A DNA stretch of 64,000 nucleotides from Cognaticolwellia aestuarii (GCF_002000025.1 NZ_MUZV01000011.1:40343-104342), one strand, 5' to 3'; positions 44,653 to 55,573 are shown, counted from the first letter of the stretch. The notes: generated from the sequence alone by a model not told the origin. Made by a program: numbers and translations.

Positions 44653-46116
44653 ATGCGAATGGAATTCATGTCGAAACATTTAACGGGCGATACTAAATTT
44701 ACTGCACAAGTAAAAATTTTAATTGATAAGATTTATGGTCGTAGTCCATTAAAAGACTCGGTCTTAGAAAGGGCAATTGCATTTTATGATTTAGAGCATT
44801 TTTCTCAACGTAAACTGACCAAGTTGCAACAGGATATTAAGTATTTAACTGAAACGGCTAGCACTAAAAGTAAATTTAAAATAGAAAAACTTGAGAGTGA
44901 ACAGCGCGAATACTTGCAAGAATTACGTTTTGAACGTCATCATCGAGCTCAGCATTTACAGAGTATTTGCCGAGAAATTATTGAACTTTGCGAAGGTGAT
45001 AATTTTACAGAAACCAATCGAAAATCAGCACAGCTCTTAGGTACCATTCAGCTATTAGCGCCGACCGAAGGTAGTAAGGTTGCAGCCGTTAATGAGCGCA
45101 GTAAGCCGTTATATAAAAGTATACTTACCTTAAGATTACTTGATGAAGTTTGCGTTAAAAAACTATTACCAAATAGATACTTAGAGCAAGAGTTAGCGGA
45201 ATTATCGACATTTAACTATAAAGAATTACGTACGGAAAGCGAAGCTGCTTACCGTAAGTTTGTTGATAATATCAAGGTGCCAGTATTAATGGCGACAATC
45301 TTACAAGACATCGGTAACTATCATCCAGATGCTCAACAAATTATGTATGGTGTTGATGGTAAGCAAGATTGCTACCGCACGTTGAACGTTGAGGAGCGTA
45401 AATCTCTATTACAAATTAATTACCGGGAAACGCTAAAATATTTACTCAATGGCATTGGTGTGAGCATGTACTTGGGGAATTCGAAAACCGAGCGTGATAT
45501 CTTCAATAAAGTTGAAACTAACAAGTTACGCTTTGTTAAAGAGCTATTGAAAAGCAGCGTTAACCCTAAGTTAGGCATTGGTAACCTGTTAAAAATACCA
45601 CAAATTTATACCTCAATTGTTTTATCAACCAAAGCTAGCTATAACTACAAATTATTACCAAAAGTTTATCAAGCGTTATACCAAAACTCGGAGCGCGGTA
45701 GTTGTAGTCGCACTATTGTTGATGCTTTATATCAAATCACCGGAGATTTTCCGCAAGGCTTTGGTGTTATTTATATCCCGGCAGATGTTGAGCAAGAAGT
45801 TCGATATGAATATGCGATAGTGAATCAACTTTATCCAGCGAATGTTAGTGAACCTAAATGCCGGATGGCAACTAGAAGTTTAACTTTTATTGGCTATGGC
45901 CATGATTTGGTAGTGAAAAAAACGAGCAACTTGTATTTTGTAGAAACAGCAAAAGCTTTTTCAAGTATCAGTAAAGAAAGGCTGAATGAAATTTTAGAAT
46001 TATTGTCTTCAAATTACCTTGAGCGTAAAAAACTGGATTTATTGCCACGCTGTTGGCAACCAGGTGAATATTTTTCAATGAAAACCAACCAAAAACTTTG
46101 GAATCGTAGCCGCTAG
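44653..46116 (+). CDS. Uncharacterised 487-aa protein with degenerate HD-like region
   Basis: Up to 487 aa; ATG codons at 44653, 44659 and 44668 are all possible, and GGAA before 44668 slightly favours the last. Residues about 50-105 are a long charged coiled coil (KLTKLQQDIKYL, KIEKLESEQREYLQEL). A helical region near 210-270 contains LMATILQDIGNYHPDA and then NYRETLKYLLNGIG, reminiscent of an HD-domain helix bundle, but the His-Asp pair is not complete. No signal peptide, membrane helix or enzyme motif is clear. It stands alone with long flanking spacers. I do not recognise the family. Confidence 0.65.
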   Translation: MRMEFMSKHLTGDTKFTAQVKILIDKIYGRSPLKDSVLERAIAFYDLEHFSQRKLTKLQQDIKYLTETASTKSKFKIEKLESEQREYLQELRFERHHRAQHLQSICREIIELCEGDNFTETNRKSAQLLGTIQLLAPTEGSKVAAVNERSKPLYKSILTLRLLDEVCVKKLLPNRYLEQELAELSTFNYKELRTESEAAYRKFVDNIKVPVLMATILQDIGNYHPDAQQIMYGVDGKQDCYRTLNVEERKSLLQINYRETLKYLLNGIGVSMYLGNSKTERDIFNKVETNKLRFVKELLKSSVNPKLGIGNLLKIPQIYTSIVLSTKASYNYKLLPKVYQALYQNSERGSCSRTIVDALYQITGDFPQGFGVIYIPADVEQEVRYEYAIVNQLYPANVSEPKCRMATRSLTFIGYGHDLVVKKTSNLYFVETAKAFSSISKERLNEILELLSSNYLERKKLDLLPRCWQPGEYFSMKTNQKLWNRSR

Positions 46117-46567
46117 CCATAGCTATATCATTTAAAGTTGAATTGCTATACCTGCTGTACAACTGATGTAAATCAGTCAACGTTAAATGCGATCGGGATA
46201 TATTGCCAGTACTAACGGGTAACTGTTTCATGGTAATTTTATCAGTTAGTTTTTATATTTGAACACACTAATTTATTTAACCTAGATTTGGAGTAATGGA
46301 TGTGCGAAAAATTAGTATGGTGCAATGATTAATGATCACTGTAGTCAATTTTTATAAAATTTTGCACATATAGTTTATTCTTAATGTGAGTAGTTTTACG
46401 TGCATCAAGGCTGATTTGTGCAACTAATAGCGAGTTATTAGGTACACATTTAACGTTGATACACGCAGAAATCATCGCCTTGACAGGTTTAGCTTATCCC
46501 AAGCTCAAGTTATTTATTGTTTTAAACATGCTTTAATGTGAGTGTAAGCTTGTTTCCTAGCATCTTA
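46117..46567. other. Intergenic region between the 487-aa gene and argE
   Basis: 451 bp between convergent genes. The ORF on the minus strand at 45968-46231 is largely antisense to the preceding gene and lacks family features. No clear terminator, repeat or RNA gene was seen. Confidence 0.5.
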
Positions 46568-47728
46568 CTAAAAGCAATAGTGCTGAATAAGTTGAGTAAG
46601 CAAACGTTCGGTTTTATTAATTTCACTCTCTGCAAGGTATTCGTTTGGTTGATGTGCTTGATCAATAGAGCCCGGACCCATAACAATTGTTTGACAGCCT
46701 AATTGTTGAATAAAAGGTGCTTCAGTTGCGTAATTTACTGCACAACAGCCATGACCAGAGAATTTCTCGGCGATCACTACCAATTCGCTTTCAGACGCTT
46801 GTTGAAAACTCGGTGAACTTGGATCAAGCTCGGTTATTGTCAGTCTGCCAGGATACTTTTCAGCGATTGGTTGCAGTGCTTTTGATAACCATGAAACAAG
46901 CTCCTGATCTTTCATACCCGGTAAGGAGCGCATATCAATATCAAGTTCACAGTGACCACAAATTCTATTGGCATTGTCACCACCGTGAATAGCACCAAAA
47001 TTCATTGTTGGGGTTTGCACATCAAAAGCTTCATTTTGGTAACTTAGATTTAATTTATCTCTTAACTTAAACAGTTCACTGATCACTTGATGCATGATTT
47101 CAATAGCATTAACGCCGTTGGCTGGTTTACTTGAATGCCCAGCTTGACCCTTAATACTGATTTTATGTGACATATGGCCTTTGTGCATAATTACCGGTAC
47201 TAAATTGGTTGGTTCGCCGATAACAGCGACATCAGGTTTAATCATGTCGCTGTCAGCAAAAAAGCGAGCGCCAGCCATCGTCGTTTCTTCATCTGCTGTT
47301 GCGAGAACATACAATGGCTTCTTTAATGTTCTGATATCGATTTGCTGACAGGCTTGTAAAATAAACGCAAAAAAACCTTTCATATCACAAGTGCCTAGTC
47401 CAAAAAGTTTGTCATCTTTGTGGTGAACTTGTAATGGATCCGAAAGCCAACGGTTTTCATCAAAAGGTACAGTGTCACTATGTCCAGCAAGTAATAATCC
47501 ACCGTTACCAGCTCCCAGTTTGGCGAGCATATTAAATTTACCTTTCACTCCAGGGACCGCTTGAATGGTAATAGCAAAGCCTAAAGTTTCGAACCAAGCG
47601 GATAGCAAATTTATCACTGCTTGGTTGCTTTGATCCCAACTTGCTTGCGAAGAACTAATACTAGGTAAAGCTATTAGCTGGCTAATAGCTTGAGTAAAGT
47701 TAGGTAAGTGCTTATTTTGTTGGTTCAT
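46568..47728 (-). CDS. argE: Acetylornithine deacetylase
   Basis: 386 aa M20 metallopeptidase fold. Metal ligands are in LLLAGHSDTVPFD, GTCDMKGFFA and ADEETTMAGA (catalytic Glu pair), then GEPTNL. The dimerisation domain begins MSHKISIKGQAGHSSKP. It removes acetate from N-acetylornithine to give ornithine. It is divergent from argCBFGH(A), the classic arrangement, and its promoter shares the 304-bp spacer with argC. Confidence 0.94.
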   Translation of the reverse strand: MNQQNKHLPNFTQAISQLIALPSISSSQASWDQSNQAVINLLSAWFETLGFAITIQAVPGVKGKFNMLAKLGAGNGGLLLAGHSDTVPFDENRWLSDPLQVHHKDDKLFGLGTCDMKGFFAFILQACQQIDIRTLKKPLYVLATADEETTMAGARFFADSDMIKPDVAVIGEPTNLVPVIMHKGHMSHKISIKGQAGHSSKPANGVNAIEIMHQVISELFKLRDKLNLSYQNEAFDVQTPTMNFGAIHGGDNANRICGHCELDIDMRSLPGMKDQELVSWLSKALQPIAEKYPGRLTITELDPSSPSFQQASESELVVIAEKFSGHGCCAVNYATEAPFIQQLGCQTIVMGPGSIDQAHQPNEYLAESEINKTERLLTQLIQHYCF

Positions 47729-48032
47729 GATATCGCGTAATCCAAATTATTATGGGTAGTTATGCTATTTAGTTGCATAACTAGAGCTATAGTGATACTT
47801 TAGCGTCATAATGTAAATAGCCTAATTAAATCACACTATGAAAATATTTGTAATGCTTTCAACTAAGCGACGAAGATAGCGTCAAATGTAGGTTCTAGTA
47901 AGTCATTTTTTACTAGCTAATATGACCTATTGAGTTGTAATAGCTAGATGATAATTAGTTAAAGTTGAATAGAATTGCAAAACTTATCTGTTAACAGCGT
48001 AAGTTTGTAATCGTAAATAGAATGGTAAGTAA
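47729..48032. promoter_or_regulatory. Divergent argE-argC control region
   Basis: 304 bp between divergent arginine genes, where ArgR operators are expected. Two candidates are visible: the inverted repeat AGTTATGC/GCATAACT at 47758-47782 near argE, and an ARG-box-like TTGAATAGAATTGCAA at 47965-47980, about 50 bp before argC, with three mismatches to the E. coli half-sites. ArgR control is inference. Confidence 0.4.
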
Positions 48033-49073
48033 ATGAATGTCATAGTAGTTGGTGCAAGTGGGTATGTTGGTGCTGAATTAATTGGTTTATTAATGCAGCA
48101 CGATAAGATTTCAATTCAACATTTGTTGGTATCTGAAAATAGTGATGCTAGCGGCAAGACTTTTGCCGAGTTGCATGCTCGTTGGCAGGGTATATGTACA
48201 TTGCCGTTAGAAGCTTTTTCTTCGCAGTGGTTTGAGCAGCAAATTAATATTGATAATCATGGTATTGATGCTGTTTTTTTTGCTACGCCTCATGAATTTA
48301 GTGCTCAATGGGCGCAAGCATTTATTGATGCTAATATCAAAGTGTTTGATTTGTCTGGTGGCTTTCGTTTAAAGGATGCTCAACAGTACCCAATTCATTA
48401 TGGTTTTGAGCATCAATCTTTAGCTGCATTAAAACAAGCACAATATGGTCTAGCTGAGTGGCAAGCGCAGGCAATTGCTGCGAGTGACTTAATTGCCGTA
48501 CCTGGCTGTTACCCAACTGCGAGTTTGTTAGCTTTAAAGCCTATAACGATGAATGGCCTAAATACAGAAAACTCATTGATTGTGGTTAATGGTATTAGTG
48601 GTGTCAGCGGAGCAGGTAGAAAAGCCTCTTTAGCAACGAGTTTTTATGAGGTGAGTTTAACGCCTTATAATATTTTACAGCACAGACATCAGCCAGAGAT
48701 CAGCCAAGAAGCAAATGCTGAAGTTATTTTTAATCCTCACTTAGCACCATACAAGCGTGGCCTGTTAGTGACGATAACGTTGCAATTAAAAGCGGGAATA
48801 AGTGCAGAGCAAGTTGATGCTGTATTTACCCAAGCCTATCAAAATCAGCCATTAGTAAGGTTAGTAAACGCATGGCCAAAAATTGATAATGTTGCTTATA
48901 CCCCTTTTGCTGATCTTCATTGGCAAGTTGATGAAAGCAAGCAAGTGGTTGTAGTGAGTTGTGCAATTGATAACTTATTAAAAGGTGCAGCTTCACAAGC
49001 TATTCAATGTGCTAACCTTTGTTTAGATTTGCCGAGTTACTATAGTTTATTACCAACAGCGAGTACGTTATGA
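48033..49073 (+). CDS. argC: N-acetyl-gamma-glutamyl-phosphate reductase
   Basis: 346 aa. The NADP-binding start VVGASGYVGAELIGLL, FFATPHEFSAQWA and the catalytic Cys in VPGCYPTAS are present, with the substrate His in HRHQPEI. It reduces N-acetylglutamyl phosphate to the semialdehyde, the third step of arginine synthesis. It is the first gene of the operon and overlaps argB by 4 bp. Confidence 0.95.
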   Translation: MNVIVVGASGYVGAELIGLLMQHDKISIQHLLVSENSDASGKTFAELHARWQGICTLPLEAFSSQWFEQQINIDNHGIDAVFFATPHEFSAQWAQAFIDANIKVFDLSGGFRLKDAQQYPIHYGFEHQSLAALKQAQYGLAEWQAQAIAASDLIAVPGCYPTASLLALKPITMNGLNTENSLIVVNGISGVSGAGRKASLATSFYEVSLTPYNILQHRHQPEISQEANAEVIFNPHLAPYKRGLLVTITLQLKAGISAEQVDAVFTQAYQNQPLVRLVNAWPKIDNVAYTPFADLHWQVDESKQVVVVSCAIDNLLKGAASQAIQCANLCLDLPSYYSLLPTASTL

Positions 49074-49861
49074 AAAAGCCGGTAGTGATCAAAATTGGTG
49101 GGGCTATTTTAGATGGTTATGACCAAGGTAATACCTTTGCATTAACAGCTTTACTTAAGGTTATTGCTAGCTTAGTTAAGCAACCTGTGGTCATTGTACA
49201 TGGTGGCGGCTGTGTTGTTGATGAAATGCTAACTCAAGCGGGCTTAGTTACCGAGAAAAAAAATGGTCTGCGTGTGACACCTAAATCGCATATGCCGATT
49301 ATTAGTGGTGCTTTAGCCGGCAGCGTCAATAAAGCCATTGTCGCAACCGCAGCAAGTTTACAGCTACCCGCTGTTGGTTTGTCATTAACTGATGGTCAAA
49401 TGGTGCAATGCCAGTTAAGTCCTTTACAACTGGGTCAAGTGGGTGATCCAAAACCCTATAGCAGTGCATTATTAGATACCTTACTTAAAGCTAACTTTCT
49501 GCCGATTATTTCTTCCATTGGTGCACTGGATAATGGTGAGTTGGTCAATGTTAATGCCGATGATGCGGCTGTGGCAGTATGCCAATTACTGAATGCTGAA
49601 TTAATATTACTGACCGATGTCAATGGTGTTAAAGGTGCTGCTGGCGAATATTTAGCATCTCTGAATTATCAACAAGCTAAGAAATTAATTGATCGTGGCG
49701 TTATTGCTGGTGGCATGACCGCTAAAGTTAATGCTGCGCTACAAGCGGCTAATAAATTACGACGAAGTATCGCGGTTGCCAGTTGGCAATCGCCAGAGCA
49801 AATTGTAGATTTTCTCAACGGTGTCAGTATTGGCACTCGTATACAGCCAGATGGCTGTTAA
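49070..49861 (+). CDS. argB: Acetylglutamate kinase
   Basis: 263 aa amino-acid-kinase fold. KIGGAILD, VIVHGGGCVVDEML (Gly-rich loop), NVNADDAAVAVC and LLTDVNGVKG are the family motifs. It phosphorylates N-acetylglutamate. The length without an N-terminal extension fits the dimeric, arginine-insensitive type seen in enteric bacteria, so feedback control would fall on N-acetylglutamate synthase. argF starts 36 bp later. Confidence 0.95.
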   Translation: MKKPVVIKIGGAILDGYDQGNTFALTALLKVIASLVKQPVVIVHGGGCVVDEMLTQAGLVTEKKNGLRVTPKSHMPIISGALAGSVNKAIVATAASLQLPAVGLSLTDGQMVQCQLSPLQLGQVGDPKPYSSALLDTLLKANFLPIISSIGALDNGELVNVNADDAAVAVCQLLNAELILLTDVNGVKGAAGEYLASLNYQQAKKLIDRGVIAGGMTAKVNAALQAANKLRRSIAVASWQSPEQIVDFLNGVSIGTRIQPDGC

Positions 49862-49897
49862 TTTATTTCGTTAACTATTTTTCGCACAGGATAAAAC

Positions 49898-50821
49898 ATG
49901 AACTTACTACAACATTTCTTAGCTGATGATCAGCTTAGTAAAGCACAAATTCTCCACTTAATTACCTTAGCGCGAGATATTAAAAAGCAACCTGAAAGCT
50001 ATAGTAAAGCCTTAGCGGGAAAGTCTGTGGCAATGATTTTCGAAAAGCCTTCTTTGAGAACCCATGTTAGCTTTGATATTGGTATAAATAAACTGGGCGG
50101 TCATGCACTCTACTTAGGTCAGCAAAATGGTAAATTAGGCGAGCGCGAACGTGTTAGTGATTATGCTAAAAACCTTTCGTGTTTTGCTGATGCAATTGTG
50201 GCACGTGTTTTTGACAACAGTTCGATAGAACAGCTCGCCGAACATAGCAGTGTACCTGTGATCAATGCGCTTTGCGACGTGTACCATCCCTGCCAAGCAT
50301 TGGCTGACTTTGTTACCTTAGCGGAAAATTTCCCTAAGCTGACACAAGTTAAGTTAGCTTACATCGGTGATGCTAATAATGTCTCAAACTCTTTAATGCT
50401 AATGTCGGCAATAGTCGGCGTTGACTTCACCTTAGTTTGTCCACAAGGACATGGTCCAGATACTGAAATAGTTAACAAAGCTAAAGCATTTTGCCAAAAT
50501 TCTGGGGCAAAACTCACGTTAACTAGTGATATAAAAGCCATAGGGCAGCAAGATGCTGTTTATACTGATACTTGGGTATCTATGGGTGATGAAGACTCCA
50601 GCAAGAAAGCCGCGATCCTAGAAAAATTTGCAGATTATCAGGTAAACCATGAATTAATGGCAAAAGTTGGCGCCAGTATTGTAATGCATTGCCAACCGGC
50701 ACATCTTGAAGAAGAAATTACTACTGCGTTATTTGATAGCGAAATGTCAGTCGCTTTTCAGTCAGCAGAAAATCGTATGTGGGCACAAAATGCAGTGCTA
50801 GTAACCCTGCTGGCGGATTAG
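49898..50821 (+). CDS. argF: Ornithine carbamoyltransferase
   Basis: 307 aa. The carbamoyl-phosphate site reads FEKPSLRTHVSFDIG (SxRT), then HPCQALADF and the ornithine-site motif MHCQPAHLEEE, in which the common HCLPA is HCQPA; the catalytic Cys is kept. It makes citrulline from ornithine and carbamoyl phosphate. The SLRTH form differs from the usual STRTR of E. coli ArgF and is the marine-type variant. A 111-bp gap precedes argG. Confidence 0.92.
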   Translation: MNLLQHFLADDQLSKAQILHLITLARDIKKQPESYSKALAGKSVAMIFEKPSLRTHVSFDIGINKLGGHALYLGQQNGKLGERERVSDYAKNLSCFADAIVARVFDNSSIEQLAEHSSVPVINALCDVYHPCQALADFVTLAENFPKLTQVKLAYIGDANNVSNSLMLMSAIVGVDFTLVCPQGHGPDTEIVNKAKAFCQNSGAKLTLTSDIKAIGQQDAVYTDTWVSMGDEDSSKKAAILEKFADYQVNHELMAKVGASIVMHCQPAHLEEEITTALFDSEMSVAFQSAENRMWAQNAVLVTLLAD

Positions 50822-50932
50822 TACGGCTGATTATTTAGTAGATATTTGAAAATTTTTTTAAAGACAAAATTAGTTTAGCCAGTGACTCATTGTTAGCTAA
50901 ACTGAAAACAACATATTGTGAAGGAATAAATC

Positions 50933-52177
50933 ATGGCTTTAGCAGCAAAGAAAAATATTAAAAAAGTAGTATTAGCATATTCAGGTGGCTTAGATACCTC
51001 AGCCATTATCCCTTGGTTAAAAGAAAATTATGACGGTTGTGAGGTTATTGCCTTTTGTGCCGATGTAGGGCAGGGCGACGAAGAGCTTGAAGGTATTAAA
51101 GAAAAAGCCATTGCTTCAGGTGCGTCTGAATGCCATGTTGTCGATTTAAAAGAAGAATATGTAAAAGATTATATTTACCCGATTATCAAAACCGGAGCTG
51201 TTTATGAAGGTCAGTATTTATTGGGCACCTCAATGGCCCGCCCAGTTATTGCTAAAGCGCATATCGAAGTCGCATTAAAAGTCGGTGCCGATGCCGTTTG
51301 TCACGGTTGTACAGGCAAGGGTAACGACCAAGTGCGTTTTGAATCATGCTTTGCTGCCTTAGCTCCACAGCTAACGGTAATTGCGCCGTGGCGTGAATGG
51401 GATATGGTTTCACGTGAAGATTTACTTGATTACTTAGCTGAGCGTAATATTCCTTGTTCAGCTTCATTAATGAAAATTTATAGTCGTGATGCTAATGCTT
51501 GGCATATTTCTCATGAAGGGGGTGAACTGGAAGACCCTTGGTGTGAGCCATCAAAAGAAGTGTGGACCATGACCGTTGATCCGCAAGACGCGCCAGATGA
51601 AGCAGGTAAAGTCATGCTGAGCTTTGAACAAGGTGAATTGGTTGCTGTTGATGGCAAAGCAATGTCAGCTTATCAAGCTTTAATGTTATTAAATGAAAAA
51701 GCGGCTGCCCATGGTGTTGGTCGTATTGATATTGTTGAAAATCGTTTAGTCGGCATGAAATCACGTGGTTGTTATGAAACTCCTGGTGGTACTGTGTTAA
51801 TGGCAGCCTATAAAGGTTTAGAGTCATTAATATTAGACAAAGAGTCGCTGAAATATCGTGAAGCTGTTGGTCATGAATTTTCTCACGTTATTTATGACGG
51901 TCGTTGGTTTACTCCGTTAGCCAAAGCACAGCTTGCCGCTGCTGCTTCTTTTGCTGAACAAGTAACAGGCGATGTTGTTGTTAAATTGTTTAAGGGAATG
52001 GCACAGGTTACACAGCGTCGCTCACCTAATAGCTTATATTCTGAAGAGTTTGCTACCTTTGGTGCTGACGATGTTTATGACCAAAAACACGCTGAAGGCT
52101 TTATTCGCCTATTCAGCTTGTCGAGTCGTATCACAGCATTAAAGCAAGCAGATTCAAGCGTTAACAATGATAAATAA
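50933..52177 (+). CDS. argG: Argininosuccinate synthase
   Basis: 414 aa. The N-terminal PP-loop [19 protein letters not shown] binds ATP, with [16 protein letters not shown] and [12 protein letters not shown] for citrulline and aspartate handling. It joins citrulline and aspartate to argininosuccinate. The short spacing (30 bp) to argH(A) places them in one transcript. Confidence 0.96.
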   Translation: MALAAKKNIKKVVLAYSGGLDTSAIIPWLKENYDGCEVIAFCADVGQGDEELEGIKEKAIASGASECHVVDLKEEYVKDYIYPIIKTGAVYEGQYLLGTSMARPVIAKAHIEVALKVGADAVCHGCTGKGNDQVRFESCFAALAPQLTVIAPWREWDMVSREDLLDYLAERNIPCSASLMKIYSRDANAWHISHEGGELEDPWCEPSKEVWTMTVDPQDAPDEAGKVMLSFEQGELVAVDGKAMSAYQALMLLNEKAAAHGVGRIDIVENRLVGMKSRGCYETPGGTVLMAAYKGLESLILDKESLKYREAVGHEFSHVIYDGRWFTPLAKAQLAAAASFAEQVTGDVVVKLFKGMAQVTQRRSPNSLYSEEFATFGADDVYDQKHAEGFIRLFSLSSRITALKQADSSVNNDK

Positions 52178-52207
52178 CGATCAATAACAGATTCAAGGAA
52201 ATTTACC

Positions 52208-54178
52208 ATGGCATTATGGGGTGGACGCTTTAAAGGGCAGCCAAGTTTACAATTTAAAAAATTTAATGATTCGTTGCCAGTTGATTACCGCATGGCAGTA
52301 CAAGATATTGTTGGTTCTATCGCATGGGCTGGCGCCATTCATTCGGTCGGGATCATCAATGACTGTGAGCTCACTGAGCTTACAGAGGCATTAAATGAAT
52401 TAAAGCTTTCTGTTGAAGAAGACCCACAGCAAATTCTTGGCTCTGATGCTGAAGATATTCATAGTTGGGTTGAAATAGCTTTAATAGAAAAAACTGGTGA
52501 TTTAGGTAAGAAACTGCATACAGGACGAAGCCGTAATGACCAAGTCGCGACAGACTTAAAGCTATGGTGCAAGGAAACGGGTGGTGAATTATTGTTTGCC
52601 CTAGTGAATTTACAGCAAGCCATGATGAATTTAGCTGAACGTGAGAAAGATACCGTATTGCCAGGTTATACTCATTTACAGCGCGCTCAACCGATAACCT
52701 TTGGTCACTGGTGTTTGGCTTATGTTGAAATGTTTAACCGTGATATAGGTCGATTAAAGGACGCTTTATATCGTTTAGATGTATCGCCATTAGGCTCAGG
52801 TGCTCTGGCAGGAACCGCTTATCCAATCGACAGAAACAATTTAGCGCAAAAACTAGGTTTTAGAACCGCCACATTGAATAGTTTAGATGCGGTTTCAGAC
52901 CGAGATCATGTGATTGAATTACTCGCTGCTGCTAGTATTTCAATGATGCACTTATCACGTTTTGCCGAAGATTTAATTTTCTATAACTCTGGCGAAGCAG
53001 GCTTCGTGGAAATGAGTGATTTAGTCAGCTCTGGCTCATCACTTATGCCACAAAAGAAAAACCCTGATGCGTGTGAATTAATTCGTGGTAAAGCGGGACG
53101 CGTTTTTGGTTCGCTGACCGGTATGTTAACAACGATGAAAGCACTGGCACTTGCCTACAACAAAGATATGCAAGAAGACAAAGAGGGACTTTTTGATGCT
53201 TTAGATACTTGGCAAGAATGTATGGAAATGGCGGTTTTAGTTGCTGACGGCTTAAAAGTTAACCGTTCACGAACATTAGCTGCCGCGCAACAAGGTTATG
53301 CTAACGCAACTGAGCTGGCCGATTATCTGGTGAGTAAAGATATTCCATTTCGTGAAGCTCATCACATTGTTGGTGAAGTGGTACTTGCTGCAATCGATAA
53401 AGGATTGCCTTTGGAAGACCTGACCTTGACACAATTGCAGGGTTTTAGTGATCGTATAGAACAAGATGTTTATCAGCATTTGTCGATTGAGTCGACGCTT
53501 GATAAGCGTGAAGCGTTAGGCGGTACATCACGTAGTCAGGTACAAAAAGCGCTGGATAATATTCAGTCGGGTGATCGAGAAATATTGAATGAACAAGTTG
53601 TTGGCGCGCCAGGTAAAGAGCAAATTAAAGTCGCCTTAAAGCAAGTTAAACAACGTTTAAATGCCCAGCGTGCTGCAGCATTATCAGTACGTAGAGCCAG
53701 AATGTCAGATGTTGATAGCATTCACCATTTAACAAGTTATTGGGCTGAAAAAGGCGAAATACTGCCACGTAGCCGTGACAATATCATTCACGATATTCAA
53801 AATTTTGTCGTGGCCGAAATTGACGGGAACGTTGTTGGCTGCGCTTCGCTTTATATTTATCAAACAGGTTTAGCCGAAATACGATCAGTAGTGGTTGACC
53901 AACAAGCGCAAGGTCAAGGCCAAGGGCAGGCGCTTGTGCAGTACTTGCTTGGGTTTGCTCATCAAATTGAGTTACAAAAAATTATTGTATTGACTTATAT
54001 TCCACAATATTTCACGGAACTTGGCTTTAGCTTAATTGATAAAAGCTCTTTAGCAGACAATATCATTGAGGATAGCGAGCAAAGTCCATATAAAGATCCA
54101 GCCGATGAAGTTGCGATGGAATATATTGTTGACCGTTGTGTTGTTAGTACTGAAAGTGCTGACGAGCTAGAGAGTTAG
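52208..54178 (+). CDS. argH: Argininosuccinate lyase fused to an N-acetylglutamate synthase domain
   Basis: 656 aa, about 200 more than a normal ArgH. Residues 1-460 are the lyase: [31 protein letters not shown] and the signature [13 protein letters not shown]. After a linker, residues about 490-656 form a GNAT acetyltransferase ([35 protein letters not shown], and the acetyl-CoA loop [16 protein letters not shown]). Such ArgH(A) fusions are known in Vibrio, Moritella and relatives, where the tail makes N-acetylglutamate. Here a separate argA follows, so the function may be duplicated. The last ~30 residues are acidic. Confidence 0.94.
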   Translation: MALWGGRFKGQPSLQFKKFNDSLPVDYRMAVQDIVGSIAWAGAIHSVGIINDCELTELTEALNELKLSVEEDPQQILGSDAEDIHSWVEIALIEKTGDLGKKLHTGRSRNDQVATDLKLWCKETGGELLFALVNLQQAMMNLAEREKDTVLPGYTHLQRAQPITFGHWCLAYVEMFNRDIGRLKDALYRLDVSPLGSGALAGTAYPIDRNNLAQKLGFRTATLNSLDAVSDRDHVIELLAAASISMMHLSRFAEDLIFYNSGEAGFVEMSDLVSSGSSLMPQKKNPDACELIRGKAGRVFGSLTGMLTTMKALALAYNKDMQEDKEGLFDALDTWQECMEMAVLVADGLKVNRSRTLAAAQQGYANATELADYLVSKDIPFREAHHIVGEVVLAAIDKGLPLEDLTLTQLQGFSDRIEQDVYQHLSIESTLDKREALGGTSRSQVQKALDNIQSGDREILNEQVVGAPGKEQIKVALKQVKQRLNAQRAAALSVRRARMSDVDSIHHLTSYWAEKGEILPRSRDNIIHDIQNFVVAEIDGNVVGCASLYIYQTGLAEIRSVVVDQQAQGQGQGQALVQYLLGFAHQIELQKIIVLTYIPQYFTELGFSLIDKSSLADNIIEDSEQSPYKDPADEVAMEYIVDRCVVSTESADELES

Positions 54179-54190
54179 TGACCACTTGCC

Positions 54191-55498
54191 ATGAATAGTA
54201 ATGAAGATAATGTAAAGTGGTTTAGAAATGCCGCGCCCTATATTAATGCTCATCGAGGTAAAACTTTTGTTTTAATGTTTGGCGGCGAAGCGGTGCAACA
54301 TGCAAACTTCGCTAACATCATTCATGATATTGCTTTACTCAGAAGTTTAGGGGTCAAATTAGTCTTGGTGCACGGGGCTCGTGCCCAAATTGAAGAGCGA
54401 GTGATTGCGCAAGCAATACCACAAAATATTGCTGATAATGTGCGTATTACTGATGCAAAAACTTTGCTAGCAGTAAAAGATGCTACCGGCTCACTGCGCA
54501 TTCATATTGAAGCATTGTTAACCATGGGTTTAGTTAACTCTCCTATGCATGGCGCTCAAATTCGCGTGAGCACAGGTAATTTTGTTATTGCTAAACCGAT
54601 TGGTGTACGTGACGGTATTGATTTTAAATATACCGGCTTAGTACGCCGTATTGATGCTGAGGGTATTAATACTCAATTAAATTTTGGCTCGATAGTGTTA
54701 TTGTCGCCAGTGGGATATTCATCAACCGGTGAGGTATTTAACTTGGCTTTAGAAGATGTTGCCGCTAAAACAGCGATAGCGCTAAAAGCAGATAAATTAA
54801 TTACCTTAACCGAACAAACAGGCTTATTAGATAACAAAGGCGCTTTAATTCGCAGCTGTGGTGTCGCAACTGTCAGTAACTTGCTTACAGAGCAAGAAGA
54901 CCATGTCCAACAATTACTGTTAAAAGCCATTATTCAGTGTGGTAAACAAGGTGTAGAGCGCTGTCATTGTGTAAGTTACACCAGTGATAGTGCTTTGCTG
55001 CAAGAGCTATTTACTCGAGATGGTGCCGGCACATTGATTGCTAAAGATCATCAGGAGCAATTATCTGCGGCCAGTATTGATGATGTAGGTGGGATTCTAG
55101 AACTTATTGCACCTTTAGAAGAAGAAGGTGTGTTAGTTAAGCGTTCACGTGAGCTACTGGAAATTGAGGTAGACCGATTTACCGTGATAAAAAAGGAAGA
55201 TGTTATTATCGCCTGCGCGGCGCTTTACCCATACCCAGAAGCAAGAACAGGTGAAATTGCATGTTTAGTTATTCACCCTGATTATCGTGGAGGTAATCGA
55301 GGTCTTCGGTTAATTCAAGCGCTAGAGCAAGCGGCTAAAAGACAAAATTTAATGTCAATTTTTGTTTTAACTACCGTCAGCGCCCATTGGTTTATTGAGC
55401 AAGGGTATAGTGAACAAGCTATTGACCAACTGCCGGAAGGTAAACAAAAAATGTATAACATTCAACGAAAGTCGAAAGCTTTTACAAAAATAATATAA
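54191..55498 (+). CDS. argA: N-acetylglutamate synthase (amino-acid kinase fold + GNAT)
   Basis: 435 aa, the size of classical ArgA. Residues 1-285 form the amino-acid-kinase-like domain (FVLMFGGEAVQHANF, LVLVHGARAQIEER) that binds arginine for feedback control. Residues about 290-435 form the GNAT domain (IACAALYPYPEARTGEIACLVIHPDYRGGNRGLRL). It acetylates glutamate, the first step. It lies 12 bp after argH(A) and ends the operon at the hairpin terminator. Confidence 0.93.
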   Translation: MNSNEDNVKWFRNAAPYINAHRGKTFVLMFGGEAVQHANFANIIHDIALLRSLGVKLVLVHGARAQIEERVIAQAIPQNIADNVRITDAKTLLAVKDATGSLRIHIEALLTMGLVNSPMHGAQIRVSTGNFVIAKPIGVRDGIDFKYTGLVRRIDAEGINTQLNFGSIVLLSPVGYSSTGEVFNLALEDVAAKTAIALKADKLITLTEQTGLLDNKGALIRSCGVATVSNLLTEQEDHVQQLLLKAIIQCGKQGVERCHCVSYTSDSALLQELFTRDGAGTLIAKDHQEQLSAASIDDVGGILELIAPLEEEGVLVKRSRELLEIEVDRFTVIKKEDVIIACAALYPYPEARTGEIACLVIHPDYRGGNRGLRLIQALEQAAKRQNLMSIFVLTTVSAHWFIEQGYSEQAIDQLPEGKQKMYNIQRKSKAFTKII

Positions 55499-55538
55499 TG
55501 ATTTCGTCGTAAAAATATCAATATAAAGTTCATTGAAC

Positions 55539-55573
55539 AACGCCAATCAGCTAATAACTGATTGGCGTTTTTT
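55539..55573 (+). terminator. Rho-independent terminator of the arg operon
   Basis: AACGCCAATCAG (55539-55550) pairs perfectly with CTGATTGGCGTT (55558-55569) across a 7-nt loop, followed by T to 55573. It sits 40 bp after the argA stop. Confidence 0.93.

Noticed and set aside
45968..46231. 87-aa minus-strand ORF at the end of the 487-aa gene
   Set aside because: Mostly antisense to the coding end of that gene, with no recognisable motif.
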